From Trichoplax sp. H2 (taxonomy: Eukaryota; Placozoa; Uniplacotomia; Trichoplacea): DNA of 64,000 nucleotides. This document shows positions 38,301 to 51,400 of the stretch, piece after piece. The notes under the pieces were generated by a model, which was not told where the DNA came from, ran no database searches, and saw nothing but the letters and a program-made list of their open reading frames with translations. The stretch spans positions 42,125 through 106,124 of the forward strand of contig NOWV01000229.1 of assembly GCA_003344405.1 (NCBI GenBank), given 5' to 3'. The position numbers and the translations under genes are program-made. Positions within the stretch are counted from its first letter, which is position 1, and each line of letters opens with the position of its first letter.

Positions 38301-41300
38301 ACTCATTCAGACAAAAATATCTTAGAATCTGACTTACCCCATCCGAGTAGAAGATAAAGACCACGTTGTCTCTTCTTATAGAATACTTTGACAACTTTAC
38401 GATAAATATAAATGGATTCGACCCACATCCATGTAAAAGTTGCCAAACATGAATAATGCAAAACAAGCCGAACTAAACTGCAAATAATCTGGAAACAGAG
38501 TAATTAATATTTTCATTATTAGCGAAAATAAAGGTATAGGGCGGTAGTTAAAGTGAAGGAAAACTTTTAAATGTATTAAAATTAGAGGGGGTATAATTAA
38601 TACTTGCCTGACTATCAGTCCTTTCAATTCCAACCAGAAATACGGCATTATTACAAATCATAGCCACGCATAAATTAGCGTGAATCCAGTTTTTAACAGA
38701 TCGCAAAGCCCTAGATATAAATAGTCAATAGGCTTACTAACAGTTTCAATCAAATAATCAATCAATCAACTCATAATTCAGAATAAAACTTTCTTATGGC
38801 CATGAATTGATACCAACATACCTGATTAATTTGTCTAATTATAAAGTTTGCATTACCTTACACAAACGAACATTAATAATGTTGCGCACAGAGCAGCAAG
38901 AGAAATAGACAAGCCAAGTGAGGTGATTGTGGATAAAATATGGTCATTCACACTTGTACTACTCTAAATTAGGTAAGAAAAATATTTAAATATGTTATTA
39001 AGGCAGAATAAAATTTTAAAGTCATTAATCTGTGAAAATTATACTATTAGAGTAGATGTAAAAGAATTAGCAAGGAATAGTACTAAATTTAGACTGCTAA
39101 TATTAACTTGCTATAATAAAGGTTAAATTTTAGAATTCTCCTCGAAAATTTTGTAATGTAATTATTCTTAGCTTAGTTTTGTATCGCGATAAGTATTCTA
39201 GCTTAAAAAATATCACTTATTTGATTGATTATAACAGTAGATTTTACTTAGTTTCTTAGTATATTGTAAACCCGACAGTTTTATTTGGGTTAGAATTTAA
39301 AATAATTAGTAGCATAATTTTTGCTACAAATGAAATATTGTGAGATTGTAATTCGAACGTTGTAATAGAATATATATGTAGCTAGTTTTGATCCTTAATT
39401 ACAGTAGAAGGTTAATATCACTTTATAATTTCATACTGAATGAACTCGAATGTTCGATGTAGGTTCCAATTTAAGATTGTTCTTCCGCCTTAGTGTATGC
39501 TGTAGAAATCTACAATTTCAAGCTAAACTACGATTATGTCAATTTAGTAATTTCTAGAATCTAGGGTATCATTTATCTTTAATGTGTGTTTGGTTGCTAG
39601 TTTAATTTGGAGTACTTTAGGATAATAGTTGGATAGTTTAATACCTCAACTGCTCTGCGTAGCATATAAATGTAGCGTAATTCGATAGTTTAGTACAGTC
39701 GAAGATAGAGAAGAATAAGATAAGTCTTCGATAATCGTGAATTATCTCATTAATCGATAATTTGGTTGCTTGAGGCAAGAGTTCTGCCGTTATTTTGTTA
39801 CTCATTTAAAAATTTTTGCAAAGATTGTTGCTAAATTTCCGATAAACTGGTGTTTTCCCCCTAATTTACTTTGTTTTGGACTTCAATTGTTGGTGGTTTA
39901 ATTTAACTTAGCTTTTCGTCCAATATTACTTTCTAAAATTGCGAATTATTTTTAATTTCAAAACTGCCGCAACATTATGCTCAAGCTCTAGTACAATAGT
40001 CTTGCTCGAAATTTAATCTTAGTAGTAAGTTACACAAATTTCATAAGTCATATATAAAATTCTTAAATTTCATCTAGACAACAAAAGATTTAGCTAAAAC
40101 ATATAATCTCTAGTAAACTTACATTTGTTATATTAGTAACTCGAAAGAGAACTCCAAAACTGGTTAAATGGTATGTTTCACATACGATGTGAGTTCTATT
40201 TGAGCGATTTGTTACTACTCCTTCAGTAGACCACCTTGCTTCCTCTCCCGAAGTATCATTACTGTGAGATAATAAGATCACCGTAAATAAGTATCTAAAG
40301 ATTCAGCATAATTCTTCTCAAATCAATCATTGTAAAGCAAGACTTTCTAAGTTGACGTATGTTAGAAATTTAGATTTTTTAATCAGCTTATAGACTGTAT
40401 AATTTCTATAATACTTACTTCAACATCCAATATGCACAAATTAAATCTGCGTCGTGATTATCATTCAACTGAAATATAGAAAAGATAAATTACACAAATT
40501 TTTCAATTGATATCTTTTAGTAATCTTATTCAACCATTAGATATTTCCTTCATATCACAGATTATATTAGTTAAGGCAAACAAATCTTAGTTGGAAACTA
40601 TAAAATAGTATGGAGACTATGACCTTACTTTAAATTTATAGCTGCTTAAAGTAATAAGGCTATCAATTAATGCATAATTAAAAGCTGTCGATCTTGAGAA
40701 TGTATAACAAATATAGATGCAAGAAATTATTACTGTTATAGGGTTCGCACCACGCTGTTACCTGGCCAGTAAAATCAAAAATAATTTCTATAGGCTTCAA
40801 AAAGTTAATTTCTCCAATGATATTTGACGATAATAAGAGACCATCTTTGATGTAGTATGTATATTTGGACACTGTGCTATCATTTATTGACAATGGTCCT
40901 CTAATTTTTAAAACATCAGATGAATTATTCATGACAGTGACTTCTAGTAGACTGGAAATATTCAAAAATTTATTCTCTCCAACTTTCTATGATAGTCAAC
41001 AAATTAACTTGCCTTGTTTCCAAGTCACTGTCACTAAGCTTGGTCAATCGAACAATTGTAGCAATATATCCTAAAAAAAATGATTACAGTGGTATCAGCA
41101 ATTATTGTTATCGAGTTTTTTAATATAGCAAAATGGTACTGTTGCAAATCTTTCAGATTTTATCCTAATTTTTAATTTTTGACCAATACATGACGCTAAT
41201 ATTAAGCTAATTAACTCTGCATACCGGAATGAACAAGTGTACATTACCAGTAGTACGGTTATATGGTAGTTTAGCAATCAGAGCTATTATGCAGTATATA

Positions 41301-44300
41301 CTTATTAGTTAGGCTCGAATGAATTGTCTCAGCTATGTTTCCATACTTAAAACAATATATTTTAGCACATTACAAACCATTATAATCTGCTTTTACAATT
41401 TCTTTGGGTATGATGAATGAGACTTCAGACTCTTGCAATTTGGATAAAGAAAGATTGAAATGCAATCCTGGCATATTACTAGAATGAATACATCGTATCC
41501 AAACCACTGTAAATGATAAAAATTAAGAAAAAAGTAACAAAAATGATAGCATTACTGGGTGTAATCTTGAATACTTGATATATCAAAATCTCGAAAAGCT
41601 AACATTGTAATAAAGTCCCAATTGGCTAATTAGGTTAAGCAAATGTTTGAAAAATATAATTGAGAATACATGATCTGAGATTATTTATTACATGTTGTGA
41701 AATATGATAGTTATTGATCAATTCTTTCTCCTTAATTAATTTAATTAATAAAATGTTGTATCTATCTAACTTTCAGACTATGAGTACCAATAGGTGTTGA
41801 GCTATTAAGCAATTCAAACATTGTAAGAAAAATTTTAATCAATATCGTACCCCACAATAAATGATAAAAGTTAAGATACGCATGGATAGTGGTTTAATTA
41901 GCAATCACCAGCTTGTTAATTATATTTTCTTCGCATTGCAATACTCATAATAGACTTAAATCATATGCGTAACTCTCTTTACCTATTAAATATTGGATAT
42001 TGACTACAGAAATGGATTACGTTAACAGCTAATAGCTTAATTTGAAAATGATTGTGAACTTACTGGAGATATTTGTAGAAAGGGATGCGATACTGGAACG
42101 ATTGTTTGCCAATGATATCTCAGCTATTTCCAAATCTGATTTTTCAATTTTGGAAATGATTCTGTTCATTTTCTATTTTAAAAATTATTTTATAAATGCC
42201 GAAAATTTAATATAATTTTATAATTTAGAAGTTTATTTCGAAATATAGCCAAATATTGATTACTTTCCTCCTAAAGTTAGCAATAAGTTCACGATTATTT
42301 ACCAAGCTATCAAATAAAAATATCTTTAAACTGACTCACCAATTTTTGTTTCTTATTAGAGGAACTCTCTTCTATTACTTGACTAATGCCTTCATCTCTA
42401 GCTTTGCATATCTGCAATTCATTTCGATTTATTTAAGGTTACTCTTAAATTGGGGTAAGTGCAAAATTTTGTATGGTAATTATCTTATATCATGCTATTA
42501 ATCGTGCCAATCACTAATTTATTTCGCAACGATATTCACATTTGTACAGTAATTTTACCTCCATAACATCTATTGTCACAACAGTAGATCCATTAATTGA
42601 ATTACCTAAAAAAAAGTCAATATAAGCTGAGAGAGATTATAAAAAAATCAATTATTTCATTCTAAATTTTATATCACGTTCTATTGACCATCAATATTTA
42701 GTAATCGAAGATAATATATTAATTCGTCCGAAATTTATGACAACGTTATTTTATACTGTATTCTATTCAACTGAGGTAAAAGAGCATGAATAATTTCGTT
42801 ACTAAGTATTTTGATGTGAGGCTTTCTAACTGGAAGTACATATCTCACGATTTTCAACGAATATGATTCCGCTCTAGCTAGATATGCTTACTCAACATGC
42901 TATCATTTACGTTTTGTACATACATAAGTAACCCGAAGTGCAGTATACACGAACCAACTAGCAGTATTTAAGCAAGTAACTAAAAGGACTTTTTTAATAA
43001 ATAATAAAGTTAAAGTAATTATGTTACAATACGTATATTAGAGTAGCAGCAAATAAAATATGATTTATGGCTATATTTGGAACAATGCATTAAAACTTCG
43101 CTAAATATATTTATCGAATATATCTCTAGTTCAAGTCCAGATATATATTCAGTTTTAAGCGTCATGAATTCAAAAATTAATTTAACTTAGAAAATTACAG
43201 CAAACTCGGATCGCATTATTAATAAGTAAAATTTCAACTATAAAATTAAAGATTGCTTGCGATTACAGATCTATGCTAATTGAAGTAGGATACGAGTTCA
43301 AAACTAAAACATAAGAAAACGTAATAGCTTATTCGTTAGATGCCTAAATCATATAATAATTATGTAACAGAACATTTCATACAACGTTTATCGTTTGCTT
43401 TACGTTTTTGGCATTGCCAAGTATTTTAATTAATTTGTAGAACGAAAAAGACTCGCTACGAATTAATGCTAATTAATCTATATTGCAATCTACTTCTGGA
43501 GATTTTGCCGTTACTTCAATTGTAGGAATACTTTTATACATTACTCTTGATATTACATAATATGAGAGCTTCAAGATTATAGTTGAAGTAATGATGGAAA
43601 TAATGCTTAGAAGGGTTTGTGACAAACGATTACGAAAACACCTACAGCATTTGCTTTCAGTTATCGAACTTGAACTGTACGGTAGCGTGGTCGGATTTTC
43701 TGAAAATATTTTAAAAAATTCTTAGATACAGATATGCAAGAAAAATGAGTACTTATATTATGAAGTAGGCTAGATCACGAATGATTATAATATAGATGCG
43801 TATAACATAATCACCTTCAAATGCCATATTTGTTGTATTGCTGATGGATAAGAATGTGGATAAAGATAACGATGTATACTCATAGTACGCGTTAACGCAA
43901 CTTTTGATGGAAAGGTGGCTTTCATAGTCTCCAAAACTAACAGTAGAAATCTCTGGTAAACTGCTACTACTACTTTCGCTACTATTAGTACTACTACTAG
44001 CTATTATTGTAGAAGCTGTCACGCTCGATTCTTTGGTTGCATATTCCAGAATGGAATTATCGCTAATAGTATATCCTGGAACAAGGCTAGAACTTTTAGA
44101 TAAAGATTCTTCTAAATTAATCGTATCTAACCTACTGGTAGAATGAATTAGGTTAACATAACTTGTGCTACCATTTGTTAACGAAGCTTGATACGATTCT
44201 ATTAAAGTATCCTCTACTCTGCTTTCTGAATATCTGGAATCATCAGCACTAAAGGTCATTGGTCCATGTAGGATATACGTTGTTTGAGTTGTATCAAATA

Positions 44301-45927
44301 TGATTATTGGTAATTGATAAAGATCGCTTGGACTGGCTACTGCCAATATACTACTGCTTAAAGAGTACCCTGACTGATTTTCACTACCTGGCATAATCGT
44401 AATATCAAAGCTATTATAATCTTCAATACTGAGTGACGTATCGATAATTGGCGACATCGTTGTCTGAGTAGATATCTCGGCAGAAAATTTCGAGCTAGCA
44501 ATGCCAGTAAATGAAATTCTACCCAAATCATTAATTAAATCTGAACTAGAACTTAGTTCGTCACTAATGGTATCAAATTCAGTTCCATATAAATCATTGA
44601 AAACGGAAGATGAAATGCTTATTGAATTGCTAGCCATATCTGATATAATCGATCTCGATATATCAACGTCAGATATATCACTATTTGCTGATTGTGATCG
44701 GCTGATCAAGGCTGGATCGGTCAATCGATAGCTATCCGTAGCGCTTTGAACTTCCAATTCTGAGCTCACGTTGAATGATTCTACGGACATTTCTTCCGCT
44801 AGTTCTTTTATTAAAGAAAAAATGGCGTAATACTTGTTTATAAAAGCAAAATCTTATACGTGGATGATAGCGTAAGAGCTTACTCTATTGTTCTCTACTT
44901 TTGGGTATTTAGTATATCAAATAAAATGATTGTATGACAACTAGGAACTTTATCACCGTTTATGATAGGATAGCGTAAAAAATAATTTCATGTGTTCTAA
45001 AATAACTAAGACCTTAAGATCGTAAAGTTGGAATTTTAAAATTACTTTAATGTACATTGATATAAAAGTTCATTTTATGTCTCTATGGGTTATCATGGCC
45101 AAGAAGTCTTAAATACAAATTACATTAGCATTAAAATAAACTTTATATACTTACGAATTGCAGGATTACGAGATTATAAATAAAAATTTTATTTTCTTTG
45201 TTTAATTACATATCCTCTGTTTATCAAGATTATTAATTTATATGGGTATATATGAATTTCTATTTTCTAATATATCGGTATACTATCCTAGCAATCCACT
45301 CTAGATACGATAAACTATGGCAGGCACTTTTAAATCTGTACACGTAAAAAGAAATATGATTTATAGATTTCACTACTGTTATGATTTGCAGAGAAAGAGA
45401 AAACCTTTTTTTCTAACTTTTCACTAATTTAGTTCTCCTACTGAGACCGATACCTTGTAATGCTGTTTCCTCAAAGCTGAAAAATTGTCTCTCACAAACG
45501 ACATTCAAAGAATACGGATTATTACACTCTGTATCAAACCAATCCCAAGACCGATAGACATATGCTTTAGCACAATATTGAAAGCCACTATTAGGCTGAC
45601 CGGATCCCCATACGGAAAATTTATCTGTGGTTTCATTACTTCCATCCCAAATAAATTTAGTAGGATCATCGGTCTGATTGATATCGCGTAATCCTAACCA
45701 AACACTCACTGTTAGTGATGGTATGAAAGAATTTAAATAACTCTTAAGTTGCTTCCATTGGGATACCGTCTGTGCAGTAACAAGCTGTCCACCTCTAGTT
45801 CCACAATAATGCTGGGCATCAATATATTTATCAAGAAACAATGAAAAACGTCTAGCACAGACATTTTCTAATTGAACCCAATCATTAGTACAAGCACCAG
45901 CAGAAAAGTTAGAATAAATTAACGGAG
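35391..45927 (-). CDS. Adhesion GPCR with N-terminal C-type lectin domain, mucin-like stalk and GAIN/GPS
   Basis: Coding exons in transcript order: 45454-45927, 43815-44804, 42559-42605, 42064-42172, 41378-41506, 41009-41070, 40762-40986, 40419-40468, 40123-40261, 38857-38963, 38608-38710, 38338-38488, 38108-38177, 37890-37956, 37624-37709, 37327-37450, 36557-36598, 36253-36357, 35783-35870, 35391-35449. Phases agree throughout, giving about 1075 aa; the signal-peptide exon upstream of 45927 was not found. Domains: CTLD (1-158, QPN and WFD motifs); Ser/Thr-rich stalk (159-488, one exon); GAIN region (489-742) ending in the GPS with HLTSF; seven helices (about 750-1000) with family motifs FTWMWVES, GWGAP, CWIT and WSFVGP; cytoplasmic tail. 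The GPS keeps the cleavage triad HL|T but has lost two of four cysteines. Intron 38489-38607 uses a GC-AG donor (CAG|GCAAGT). The last two tail exons are less certain. Confidence 0.85.
35967..36015. repeat. 13-bp inverted repeat in the adhesion GPCR gene
   Basis: Arms TTTACTAAACACG (35967-35979) and CGTGTTTAGTAAA (36003-36015) are exact reverse complements around 23 bases. They lie in the intron 35871-36252. This may be a small hairpin or an element footprint; there is no evidence of function. Confidence 0.6.
40123..40261 (-). other. GPS exon of the adhesion GPCR
   Basis: This exon holds the distal GPS: W, STEG, VCE and HLTSFGVLF, with the CAYW half supplied by exon 40419-40468. In family terms C1 (CAYW) and C3 (VC) are present. 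C2 (normally after EG) is V, and C4 (normally CxC) is T. The HL|T self-cleavage site is intact, and the Stachel-like segment TSFGVLF follows. It is about 15 residues from TM1, encoded in the next exon. Confidence 0.85.
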
Positions 45928-48431
45928 CTGTAAAGAAAAGATAAAATTTTTAATCATGGTTAGAATAGACCACAGCTAATATAGATTTCCATATATTGAA
46001 ATATGGGCTTAATTCCAATATAGTCAACGATGTGTAATGGTGCGTATACTTGAATCGAAATTGCTAGCTATTTTCAAACCTGTTACGTGTTTAGCCGTCA
46101 GAATCGATATGAAGATTAGCTACAGAAAAAAAAGAAATTCAATCTTAGTTAAATTTAATTCGATTTTCTAGCTCTCTAAATAAATATTGAAAATTGATTG
46201 TAAGAAAGGAGAAGAAATTTAATTCCTTACTCAATTTTATAGCCCAATTTATATTAAAAAAAAAATAATGAATGAATGAAAAAATATGCTATGAATAAAA
46301 TAGAGTATGTAGTTCATATTTTAATTTGATTTTTGTAACGGAAAGTGCTGAGTCACTGTAGATTAATAGCAAGCATAATAAAATTTAATATTAAATTAAA
46401 CTCTAAGATTAATTTAGACTGTCTGCGTGATAATCAAGACTTCTAAACGAGTTTTCATAAGGGCTTCTGTCAACAACAACTGATATGGCTTAGGTTTTAG
46501 AAATATCGTCTATTCTTTATATAGTTTAATTAGTGCCACACTATCTCTCGTATTTAAAAAAGTAACCGATAAATCATTACAAAGTAAATTTTCGAAGTAT
46601 TGCAGGGTCAATATATAGGAATATTGAAGCGATAAGATATCTTAATATAAGTTTAAAATTAAAAAAATAGCTTAGATTTGTTAAATCAATGATAACAAGC
46701 ATCAACCATTTCTTGATCGCAAACTATGCCGTTATGTAAGTGAGCGAAAGCACATGAAAACTCTTAAAGCGTCAGCATTAAATTAGAATAGAATCTTATG
46801 AAGGATTAAACACAACATACGAGTAGAAATGAGTTGTATTAATGTTTATAGTTTGAAAGGATCAGATTATAAAACTTTGATGTGCACCTTAATCATCAAT
46901 CTTGACATCGCGAGCAGAATTGAAAATCTATTCCAGACCTTTTTCTTCACAATGGAAACAATTTTTAGGAAAATAGTCGATAATAATTCTAATATATAGT
47001 AAAACGCATGTACGACTTACATTGTACGTGTAATGATCGGCAGTAAAGCTAAATCATTTCGATGATAATGTTATAACACTGGTAAATCCTATCTGGTGTA
47101 TATTTTTTATTTACGATTTCATATAAAATATTTATTAATAAATTAATTTATTGTCAACTACATTCGATGTCATTTAAGAATATAAATTAGTATGCCTACC
47201 GTGTTGGTTGCTTTAAGAATGCTAGGGATTATATTATACACAGAACGTAATATATGAGTTATGTTCGTATGAATCATTATAATTTAAGTATTTAAGCGTG
47301 CTGTGAACTACCGGTATAAACTAATATAATCAAGCTTTCAGCCTTATATTACCAAAATTGTATTACTTTATTAATAATTCAACATCACTATCTATTATTT
47401 ATAACTTTGTTATTACCTGTCTACTGTCTTTAATTTACGATCTGGTTAATGAAGTTTACGGTGGCAAACGACAAACATTTATCATCTCTATTGGTAACTA
47501 TAAATAGCATAGGTACTTGCAAATATACGTATTTATTCGCACATCTTTATACCTATTGCTTTGATTATGCAAGTCTAAAGCTAATTCCAACGTTAGCGTT
47601 GAACGCGAATCAGTTGAGGAATTACCAGGTTTCATTCGAATCTTACTGTAAAATTAACCCATTTCTCTGTTCCATGTACGCATATCCTCTAACAACATTC
47701 GCTCGTAAGTTTATGGACTACGATTATCAATTCTTCTTTTATGAGTAAATTTTGGTTTGTTTTTCTAGGCTGTTGTTGCAAATATTACCCTTCAAGTTAT
47801 ATATCTTAGTACTCGGATATCATCATATTATAAGTCTGCTTGTTATTATTATTATACTTATTAATTAGATAATTATATATAGTAATCAATATTTGAATGT
47901 TATTGAAATAACAAAACATCTAGTGAAAACCCACACAGTACGTTTTATATTGTGTTAACAACGGTCAACGACTGACCAATTGAGGAAAGAATGCAATGCA
48001 ACAAGATCTCGGATTTTTCCTGTCTTTATTATCATTTTAGCAATATCGCGATTCTGGTATAAGATTGAATAATAGCTACAAAAATTACTAAGCAAAATGA
48101 AACGTGATTGCTTCCATGGTAATACCGCCCAACTGATAACCAATTTAGAAGGCTTAATAGTGTCAAAGAGATGTTGTACATCTAATCGTTCTAATTACCA
48201 AATTTTCGTATCATTTACAGTTTCGATCTTAGCTTATTGTTACGCCAGACGCTTGAAGATAGTTATTAAGAAATTTTTGAGCCTCTGCATTCATTTGATT
48301 AATTAATTGGATAATCTAAAGTTCAAGCAAATTATAGATTTGTTTGATACAAGTAAACAAATTTTCATAAATATATTTAAATGACATTAAATAACATTAT
48401 CTATTTTAGAATCAGTAAATACATTAAATCC
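45928..48431. other. Interval between the adhesion GPCR and CSE1L
   Basis: It should hold the missing signal-peptide exon and promoter of the adhesion GPCR and the 3' UTR of CSE1L. I could not pick a convincing signal-peptide exon ending in phase 1. A 99-codon plus frame at 47449-47748 has no recognisable domain. No repeats stand out. Confidence 0.4.
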
Positions 48432-51400
48432 TTACAAAGCTACAGCAGCGAACAATTGATTTACCTTTCCTGGGTGATTATTCGATAATCTACTAAGAGC
48501 AATAGCTAAAAACTGCTTCGGATTACCGATATCGGAAACTGGATTGTAGTCGTTCTTACCAGCGAAGATCAGTTGAGAGAATGCAACCTGATAACCTATA
48601 GCAAATCGTTGCATTTAAATTTATGTTTAAATAATAAATGATGCATTCATCAATAGGATCTTCACTATAACAATCAGTCGTATCAACCCTATCATTACCG
48701 GGAGTATCTTCTACGTCAATGAAGTGTTCATCATCTGGCAATGTATCATCACTTGGGATTTCAAAGAAGTTGATTAAGGCTTGCAGAAGATTAGGCCTGA
48801 GGAATAAGAGAATACTTTCTGTTAACTTAATAGGAAGCATATAATTTTTAAGTTTACCAATTAGAGACACTTACCAATACGAAAGGTATTGATCTTCCGA
48901 TAGAGTCTTGGAAGATTCCGTAAGTAATTTAGATATTCCAACAGCACATATTTTACGTTCAATTACACCATCAACCTGGTTGAAGATAGAACCGAATTAT
49001 TGTCATTATTTCATGTAGTTTATAGGTTGATTATATAAATATCTTAATATAATTATCAGATGGCTATCCCACTTTTTGAAGATCTAATAGGAATAATCTC
49101 TCTATAACCATTCCAAAAAGCCTAAGACAAAAATAAAGACGGCTTTAGTTCAGCAATTTTACAACGCTGCAGCAATATACTAACTTCGGCTGGATGGAAT
49201 CGACCAATTCAATCAGACTATCAACGCCTTTTGTGAGACATAAACAGCAAAATACTATAAAACCTTTAACAAATTTTGTAGTCTTGGATTTTTGCAAGCG
49301 CTGAAATAACAGTAGATAAACTTGATGCATATATCTATCAACAACATCTTTAGGCATAAATTCTAAAATGCTTTGCAACAAGTAAAATCCATGATGGTCA
49401 TTAGATTTCGAGGCAATTAATTTCTGGAAGACTCCAAGCACACCATTTAGAGAATTTTCAGCAGTGGCAATTTTTGCCGGAGATTTCATAACATATGCTT
49501 GTAAAAGTCGCACTAAAGCAGGTATATTTCCTTGACGTTCCCACAACACTGGATTTAATAAACAGCTAAATAAGCCCAAGTACATATCCGGAGTAGGGGG
49601 TTGCCTAAGCTCCAGAAGCAGAGATAACACTTGAAAGACGTACGGCAAAAACTCTAAAGAATGATAAAATTATGACTTTAATTACACGCGTAATCTCACT
49701 AATAATCAACAGGCTATTGCAGTTATCAATATATCATTTACCCAAAACATCTTGCTGTAAAATTTCTTGGAAAACTGGTAAGAGTGAACCCTCAAAAGAT
49801 CCTATAGTGTCGATCTGTTCTTTACATGTATACCTACATTCGAGAATTACGGTCATAATACGGACATGCTATCTATACATGTTCAAATAAATAGGTATAC
49901 ACCAACCTAATAATACAGCAGATAGTCTCAAAAAGATAATGATTAAATTGTGGTCGTCGTGGATTCTATAACAATAACGTAAAATATATTACAGTACATT
50001 CTGAAAACGTTATAACCTAGTCTACAAAGGATAGATTGGCTTACCTTACTAACAACTCGTAGCTTCTCTGTTAGCAATGGTAAAATTCTTGGAACTAGTG
50101 GAATGATAGAAGCTTTCGCTAATGAAATGGCGCGCATGATCGCTAATAGTCAAGAATTAAAAACAGCATACTTTACTACTCGCTACTAAGGTGTTGTTAG
50201 ATTGTAGTTCATTTTAAACTAATTACATATATATATATATATATGCACTCCTGCGATACCTTTCATGACATAATCATTCTCCTCAGACCCACTTATACTT
50301 AAAGTACCAAAAAGATTGGTAATTAACTGCTGCAGGATTGATTGTACATCATTTACTGTAATCCTGAAGCAATTACGAAAAACGTTATAGTCATTTCAAA
50401 ATATGTCAGATAAATGCATACAAATTATAAAGGAATTAGTATCAACTAACAAGTCTCCACCGCTAGCATTCTTAATCATAAAAATTCTCTCGATGCAAAA
50501 TGCCGCGTACGAATGAACGACAATGCTTTCATTTAGTAGGTGAGTTACCAGAATCGGTATACAATCGATCACATACTTAGGAGGCAACTGGGAACATATA
50601 AATGAAGAATAACACTGGTTGCATATATCCATTGTGAATTGTAAGTATTATGCTTTATGTTACATACCATGCCTCTAAAAGTTATAATAAATTTGATGGA
50701 ATCGGCTTTCAATACACTTTTGGACTCATCTAATAATTTACAATATATAAGCAAGTATTAAAGCCTGACATTAGTGGATGTCTGCCATAAATAATTCATT
50801 CTATCCGTACCTGTCGATGCCAATTCGGGCATTACTTGACTTGTAAAAAAGTCAACTATATTAACTAGTTCATTAACTGCAGTACTGCCATGCTAGAAAT
50901 TAAATCACGAATTATTGTCAGTAAAAATTTAGTGCAAGTAACATAAAGGCAGTATAACCTATCTTACAAACCCTAGCAGTCTGTGTTCTGTTGGCTAGTG
51001 AAGTTACTAAATGAATCGCAGAATCTTTACATTTCCAATTTTTACTTGGATTTTGGATGTATTCCTAGTAATCAATCGAATATCAATTAAAAATTATTTT
51101 ATATTATAATTTTAGGCTTGCCACAACTTTAAAACTCCTGATTAGTATTATTTGGCCAACCGATGTAATATAACTTACTTGTAACATGACATTAACGTAT
51201 GCAGAACAGATATTTGTAACTTGCACTTCAAAGTGTTTGCATAATCCACGAATTAAGTCACTTGCAGCCCTTCTGCGTGTGTCAACATCTACAATCGGGA
51301 GCAAATCATAGACAATTTTAGCATATAGAATCATTCCATCTTATTGATACGGTATTTGTGTGTATTGATAAATACAATAATAACGATCAACGAACCAGAT

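Noticed and set aside
44501-44731. Plus frame inside the mucin-like exon
   Set aside because: Antisense shadow of Ser/Thr-rich coding sequence.
47449-47748. 99-codon plus frame
   Set aside because: Unrecognised peptide, no domain or signal; probably chance.
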